From positions 1 through 24,455 of the IMG/VR virus record IMGVR_UViG_3300009165_000037: a stretch of 24,455 nucleotides of DNA; one strand, given 5' to 3'. The translations under genes were made by a program, and so were the position numbers. Positions 21,851 to 24,455 of the stretch are shown piece by piece (the first letter of the stretch is position 1; each line of letters opens with the position of its first letter). The DNA comes from a virus. The notes under the pieces were generated by a model. The model was not told the DNA's origin. It saw only the letters and a program-made list of their open reading frames with translations, and did no database searches.

Positions 21851-22180
21851 TTAATCTTCCTTGTTGTAATACTTTTCTGTTACTTCGTCATAGTTCTCAA
21901 TTAGGTAATCGAGATAGTGCTTAATCTTCTTTAAATCCTCAATTCCTCCTTTGTACGGAAATCGAAGGATATATTTTACCACATTATGTGACCACGGGTC
22001 AAGTCCCCAATCAAGGGCGATAGTCCACGGTTGCACACCTTTCTTGTAGTGTGTACCGCCAACTTGACGACTTAAAGTGTTAACTTTAGCATCTTCATAC
22101 TCCTTGATTAAGTCGTTTAAGGTTTCTTCACGAAGGTATCCAAACGGTGTTGGCATCGCTATTGGGTTCTTATCATGCAT
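21851..22180 (-). CDS. DUF3310 family protein
   Basis: A 109-residue protein. I choose ATG 22180, which has GAGG at 22193-22190 and overlaps the upstream stop by 8 bases; a TTG at 22195 in frame would lengthen it by five residues. The C-terminal 70 residues are classic DUF3310: VGGTHYKKGVQPWTIALDWG, then SHNVVKYILRFPYKGGIEDL and KKIKHYLDYLIENY. These proteins are widespread in phages and sometimes annotated as nucleotide kinase-like, but no P-loop is present here. The helix-rich His/Lys/Asp pattern looks more like the all-alpha NTP pyrophosphohydrolase (MazG-like) group. Its neighbours suggest nucleotide metabolism. Biochemical function is not established to my knowledge. Confidence 0.85.
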   Translation of the reverse strand: MHDKNPIAMPTPFGYLREETLNDLIKEYEDAKVNTLSRQVGGTHYKKGVQPWTIALDWGLDPWSHNVVKYILRFPYKGGIEDLKKIKHYLDYLIENYDEVTEKYYNKED

Positions 22181-22910
22181 AGTGTTTGACCTCAACTGAT
22201 TTTCTTAATGACTTTGTTCCTTGACTCCAGCTTCCGCAGTCCCTGCATTGATAGCGTTGATACGTTCCTGACAGTGAGATAGCCTGTCCTCGCTTTTGGA
22301 CTGCATGGCTACCACAAGTAGGACACACCGTATCCTCAGAGTAGAGATTTTGGTTAGGATGGTTCTTAATCCAAGGTAACAATGTATGGTAAAGAGACTC
22401 CAGTAAAACAACGTCTTGTATATTATAATCTTGCATCCGTCCCCAAGCATCTTTATCTCCGTTCATGCATTTAACCCACAAGTCGTGTCCTTCGTGAGCG
22501 TGTTTCTGTCCTAAGCCTAACCGCTGTGCTACATAATCCAGCTTGTTGCTAGGAAAACGAAACTGGCTACGAACCACACGAAGTAAATCAATTTGTTTAT
22601 AAGGCGATGGTGGATTATAAGAATGTAAGAGAAATTCCTTGTTAAGAGTAGGAATATCGAACTTAGTGCCGTTATAATGCACCACAGCATCAGCTTCGTT
22701 GAGAAGTCCATGTATTCCTTTTAACATCTTCTTTGGTTTAGATTGGTGTACAGAATCAAACAGAACATCTACATCGTCTAGCCACTTAGCTGCGTAGCAG
22801 AGAACATAAGAAGATTCCATCAACTGATTGATACTGACGTTTTGCTGCCACAGACCCCAAACGTGGGCTGTGTTAGGACTTGTCTCAATATCGAGTAGAA
22901 GGATTTTCAT
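22173..22910 (-). CDS. DEDDy 3'-5' exonuclease with C-terminal zinc ribbon
   Basis: A 245-residue protein with ATG 22910 in an ATGA overlap. The first 180 residues form a DnaQ/RNase H-like exonuclease: Exo I LLLDIETSP (D7, E9), Exo II VVHYNGTKFDIPTLNKEF (D85), and Exo III YNIQDV (Y162, D166), i.e. the DEDDy class seen in family B and A polymerase proofreading domains. Residues 196-225 carry a zinc ribbon (CPTCG and CRDCG) separated by the strand region GTYQRYQ. There is no polymerase domain, so this is a stand-alone exonuclease or one acting with a polymerase encoded elsewhere. The zinc ribbon may guide it to single-stranded DNA or RNA. Confidence 0.85.
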   Translation of the reverse strand: MKILLLDIETSPNTAHVWGLWQQNVSINQLMESSYVLCYAAKWLDDVDVLFDSVHQSKPKKMLKGIHGLLNEADAVVHYNGTKFDIPTLNKEFLLHSYNPPSPYKQIDLLRVVRSQFRFPSNKLDYVAQRLGLGQKHAHEGHDLWVKCMNGDKDAWGRMQDYNIQDVVLLESLYHTLLPWIKNHPNQNLYSEDTVCPTCGSHAVQKRGQAISLSGTYQRYQCRDCGSWSQGTKSLRKSVEVKHYA

Positions 22911-23191
22911 AGATTGTCTTGCGCTTCCATAAAGGATTCAAAGTCTTGCTTAGAAATACACAGTTCACCGGCTGTGCCTGTATGACACTCTGGGTAAGTA
23001 ACGATAAACCGCATCTTTTCCTTGAGGTTATAACCGTAATAGGCAGACAAACCATCAGCTATTTTAGCCATTACATTTGTCCATGACTCATCGTATGGCA
23101 TAGTAAACTGCTTACTGACTGTATCATTGCTGTCTTCAATCGTAAGACTTACTGTAAAAGTATCGCCACTGTCATCAAAATTCATCATCAT
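22907..23191 (-). CDS. Small acidic phage protein, function unknown
   Basis: About 94 residues. Four in-frame ATGs (23197, 23191, 23188, 23185) cluster at the start; GGAG at 23201-23198 best serves 23191 or 23188. It overlaps the exonuclease by ATGA and the upstream nuclease by 17 bases. The N-terminal half is beta-like and acidic (DSGDTFTVSLTIEDSNDTVS), the middle a helix with aromatic residues (ESWTNVMAKIADGLSAYYGY), then a beta strand (MRFIVTYPECHTG). The length and layout resemble small phage proteins that accompany recombination nucleases. I do not recognise a named family. Confidence 0.7.
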   Translation of the reverse strand: MMMNFDDSGDTFTVSLTIEDSNDTVSKQFTMPYDESWTNVMAKIADGLSAYYGYNLKEKMRFIVTYPECHTGTAGELCISKQDFESFMEAQDNL

Positions 23192-23534
23192 CTTCATCTC
23201 CGTTGTTAGCCATCAAATCAAATAAAAGTTCTGCATCAATTACAGCTAAAGGTTTAGAATTGTTTTGCTTAATAATCACAATCGGTTCGCCATCACCGTG
23301 TTTCTTGCACTGCTCGTAGTAATTATACACTGCAATCTTAGCTAAAGACTTACATTCAAATGTTGCTGGAAGTTCCTCTTTAGCGTATTGCGACATTACT
23401 ACATCTTCACCGTGACTCCCCATCGGACAACTGCGTAAATCCTTGTCCGTCAGTTGTGGATACCTCTCCAGTAGTTTCTTTACTGTCCACTGCTGGAGAA
23501 GCCTTCCTTTTTGCTTTGCGGAGCTTGTTTTCAA
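23175..23534 (-). CDS. PD-(D/E)XK nuclease, resolvase-like
   Basis: A 119-residue protein starting at TTG 23534, preceded by AAAGGAA. The conserved block SAKQKGRLLQQWTVKKLLER leads to the metal-binding part: SCPMGSHGEDVVMS (E43, D44), then ATFECKSL (E60-x-K62), the PD-(D/E)XK core of restriction- and resolvase-like nucleases. A later helix (YNYYEQCKKH) and strand (PIVIIKQNNSKPLAVI) complete the small alpha-beta fold. Comparable phage proteins are common beside 5' exonucleases and are thought to act as Holliday-junction or branched-DNA endonucleases. The acidic tail (DEDDDEF) is unusual. Over its first 128 bases it overlaps, in another frame, the 3' end of the upstream gene. Confidence 0.8.
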   Translation of the reverse strand: MKTSSAKQKGRLLQQWTVKKLLERYPQLTDKDLRSCPMGSHGEDVVMSQYAKEELPATFECKSLAKIAVYNYYEQCKKHGDGEPIVIIKQNNSKPLAVIDAELLFDLMANNGDEDDDEF

Positions 23535-23781
23535 GTTTAATTTCCTTTACCTTTGTTAGCATCTTCTTAGGAATAGTGATACTGTTGTTACACATTCCTG
23601 CAGTGATGGTTCCTGCTAACTCAATCTGTTCATCGTCTTCAAACACCACAAAACCTACTGTCTTACACTTTAAATCTTCCCGCTTTGCTTCGTGCCATTC
23701 GCCTTGTGCTAAGGCATCTAACCACTCAACTAAGACGAGCTTGGTGGAGTCCAAGTCTGATTTAGACTTCTTTGTAGCCAC
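23407..23781 (-). CDS. Conserved small phage protein with overprinted ends
   Basis: The reading frame is open from ATG 23868 to the stop at 23407. I set the start at GTG 23781 (ATKKSKSDLDSTKLVLVEWL), because the portion before it lies wholly within the exonuclease gene; ATG 23868 with AAGGA ten bases upstream is a possible alternative. The core EWHEAKREDLKCKTVGFVVF, then DDEQIELAGTITAG and NNSITIPKKMLTKVKEIKLE, fits a small phage beta-barrel-like protein (pattern C.TVG.V...D..I.LA.TI....N...IPK.M...I). After that core, about 42 residues of low-complexity sequence run over the nuclease gene in another frame. Function unknown; neighbours suggest DNA replication or repair. Confidence 0.62.
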   Translation of the reverse strand: MATKKSKSDLDSTKLVLVEWLDALAQGEWHEAKREDLKCKTVGFVVFEDDEQIELAGTITAGMCNNSITIPKKMLTKVKEIKLENKLRKAKRKASPAVDSKETTGEVSTTDGQGFTQLSDGESR

Positions 23782-24416
23782 AGAAGTTGTGCGTTCTCCA
23801 GTACTCGCTGCTGGTCGCCCTCGTAGGCTTTGAGGACTGCTTCGTATAGTTCGTTTTCGTTTGTACATTCTGCTAGTATCCTTTTAGCTTTAACAGGTCC
23901 AATTCCTTTGAGACCAACGATGTTGTCAATCCTATCGCCAGTCAATATCTGCGTATAGAAAGCAGTTAAGCCTTCAAACTCAGAGACATAATATTTCTCT
24001 TTTTTGCGGTAGTTGTAATGCCAACCACGAAACTGATTGAGGTCTTTGTCGATGTGTACCATGATGGACTCATCTTCAGGAACAGCGTAAGCAGCGATGC
24101 CGACAGCATCGTCAGCTTCAATGCCGTTTACTACCTCAAAACCCCATGAGTTTACTAGGTGGTCTCTAAGCGCTTTTAAATGCACTGGCTTTTCAATGGA
24201 CTCTCTCTGACCCTTGTAGGGAACTGTAACTGCTATCGCATCACGGAAGTTGCCTTTGCCCGTTAGGAAGCCCTTGTAATCTTCACAGTCTAGTTCCATA
24301 CAAAGTTCAGTCATTGTTTGCTCGAGTCTGGACAACGCAATCTTTTCCTCTACATCGTTGCTAGAGAAGCCGACTGCGTAGCACAGACTGTCTGCATCAA
24401 TGAGTGCGGTTATCAC
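23730..24416 (-). CDS. 5'-3' exonuclease, FEN/T5 D15-like
   Basis: A 228-residue protein with GTG start at 24416, in a GTGA overlap with the upstream gene. Metal-binding acidic residues are clear: LIDADS (D7, D9), GIEADDAVG (E100, D102, D103), HIDKDL (D123, D125) and GDRIDNI (D161, D164). GLKGIGPVKAKRIL (about 168-181) is the helix-3-turn-helix that holds duplex DNA. This set defines the flap endonuclease/5' exonuclease superfamily, represented in phages by T5 D15, T4 RNase H and T7 gp6. It would remove RNA primers and degrade DNA from 5' ends for recombination and nucleotide recycling. It is slightly shorter than T5 D15 (291 residues), lacking part of the C-terminal region. Confidence 0.9.
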   Translation of the reverse strand: MITALIDADSLCYAVGFSSNDVEEKIALSRLEQTMTELCMELDCEDYKGFLTGKGNFRDAIAVTVPYKGQRESIEKPVHLKALRDHLVNSWGFEVVNGIEADDAVGIAAYAVPEDESIMVHIDKDLNQFRGWHYNYRKKEKYYVSEFEGLTAFYTQILTGDRIDNIVGLKGIGPVKAKRILAECTNENELYEAVLKAYEGDQQRVLENAQLLWLQRSLNQTWTPPSSS

Positions 24417-24455
24417 AGGATGTCGTCGTCCAAGTCTTCAATCTTGCTATCACCG
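24413..24455 (-). CDS. C-terminal end of an upstream gene, possibly SSB (partial)
   Basis: Only 13 codons are inside the window, ending with TGA that overlaps the GTG start of the 5' exonuclease. The visible peptide is GDSKIEDLDDDIL. A short acidic tail ending in a hydrophobic residue is the usual C-terminal protein-interaction tip of single-stranded DNA-binding proteins, and an SSB commonly lies next to a 5' exonuclease in phages. The identification is inference from a very short peptide. Confidence 0.4.
   Translation of the reverse strand, partial: GDSKIEDLDDDIL

Noticed and set aside
23456-23833. Plus-strand frame of about 125 codons opposite the nuclease genes
   Set aside because: Ser/Leu-rich shadow of the minus-strand operon; no promoter, ribosome-binding site or recognisable motif.
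1-24455. CRISPR arrays, tRNA genes, integrase or insertion sequences
   Set aside because: No regularly spaced identical repeats, cloverleaf-like segments in gaps, or transposase/integrase motifs were seen; the genome piece is densely packed with phage genes.

Overview
The window is part of a double-stranded DNA tailed bacteriophage genome (Caudoviricetes). The absence of sheath, tube and tape-measure genes, together with an adaptor, a nozzle-like protein and three consecutive ejection-type internal virion proteins, indicates a short-tailed (podovirus) virion. The host cannot be read from the sequence. Shine-Dalgarno sites (AAGGA/GGAG) and sigma70-like promoters point to an ordinary bacterium, probably Gram-negative. 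The combination of a class II ribonucleotide reductase, a DUF6321-type small basic protein, an SU10-type adaptor and opposed structural/replication strands recalls environmental aquatic podoviruses such as the HMO-2011 group. That comparison is from memory, not from a search.

Plus strand, 1-19060, is the late (virion and lysis) block. It holds the end of the large terminase, portal, two small ORFs behind a strong promoter, scaffold and major capsid protein, followed by a Rho-independent terminator with a UUCG loop. Next is a large receptor-binding region: a fibre with 37 uninterrupted alanine heptads, then a visibly AT-richer cassette of three further fibre-like proteins, two small tail-fibre-assembly-like ORFs and an HNH-AP2 homing endonuclease. 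A membrane/coiled-coil small protein, a beta-rich structural protein and three lysine-rich mini-proteins follow. A second promoter resembling the first precedes the adaptor, nozzle, a collar-type fibre, a possible GNAT-like protein, three internal virion proteins, two holin-like membrane proteins and an M15 peptidase endolysin.

A 250-base non-coding convergence zone (19061-19309) contains alternating ACAC/GTGT motifs at about helical spacing and a terminator for the opposing operon.

Minus strand, 24455 down to 19310, is a compact nucleic-acid metabolism operon. In transcription order it contains the acidic C-terminal tail of an upstream gene (SSB-like), a FEN-family 5'-3' exonuclease, a small conserved protein that overlaps both neighbours, a PD-(D/E)XK nuclease, a small acidic protein, a DEDDy 3'-5' exonuclease fused to a zinc ribbon, a DUF3310 protein, a 51-aa protein, an HNH endonuclease, the cobalamin-dependent ribonucleotide reductase and a last 51-aa protein. 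Most of these genes overlap by 1-25 nt. Logically, the exonucleases degrade host DNA and process replication intermediates, the reductase converts the released ribonucleotides to dNTPs, and the plus-strand genes package the DNA and build the virion.

I saw no tRNA, CRISPR array, reverse transcriptase, integrase or insertion sequence. No clearly new multi-gene system stands out. The points most worth follow-up are the overprinted minus-strand gene, the lysine-rich trio, the heptad fibre and cassette region, the matched promoter pair and the phased intergenic repeats.
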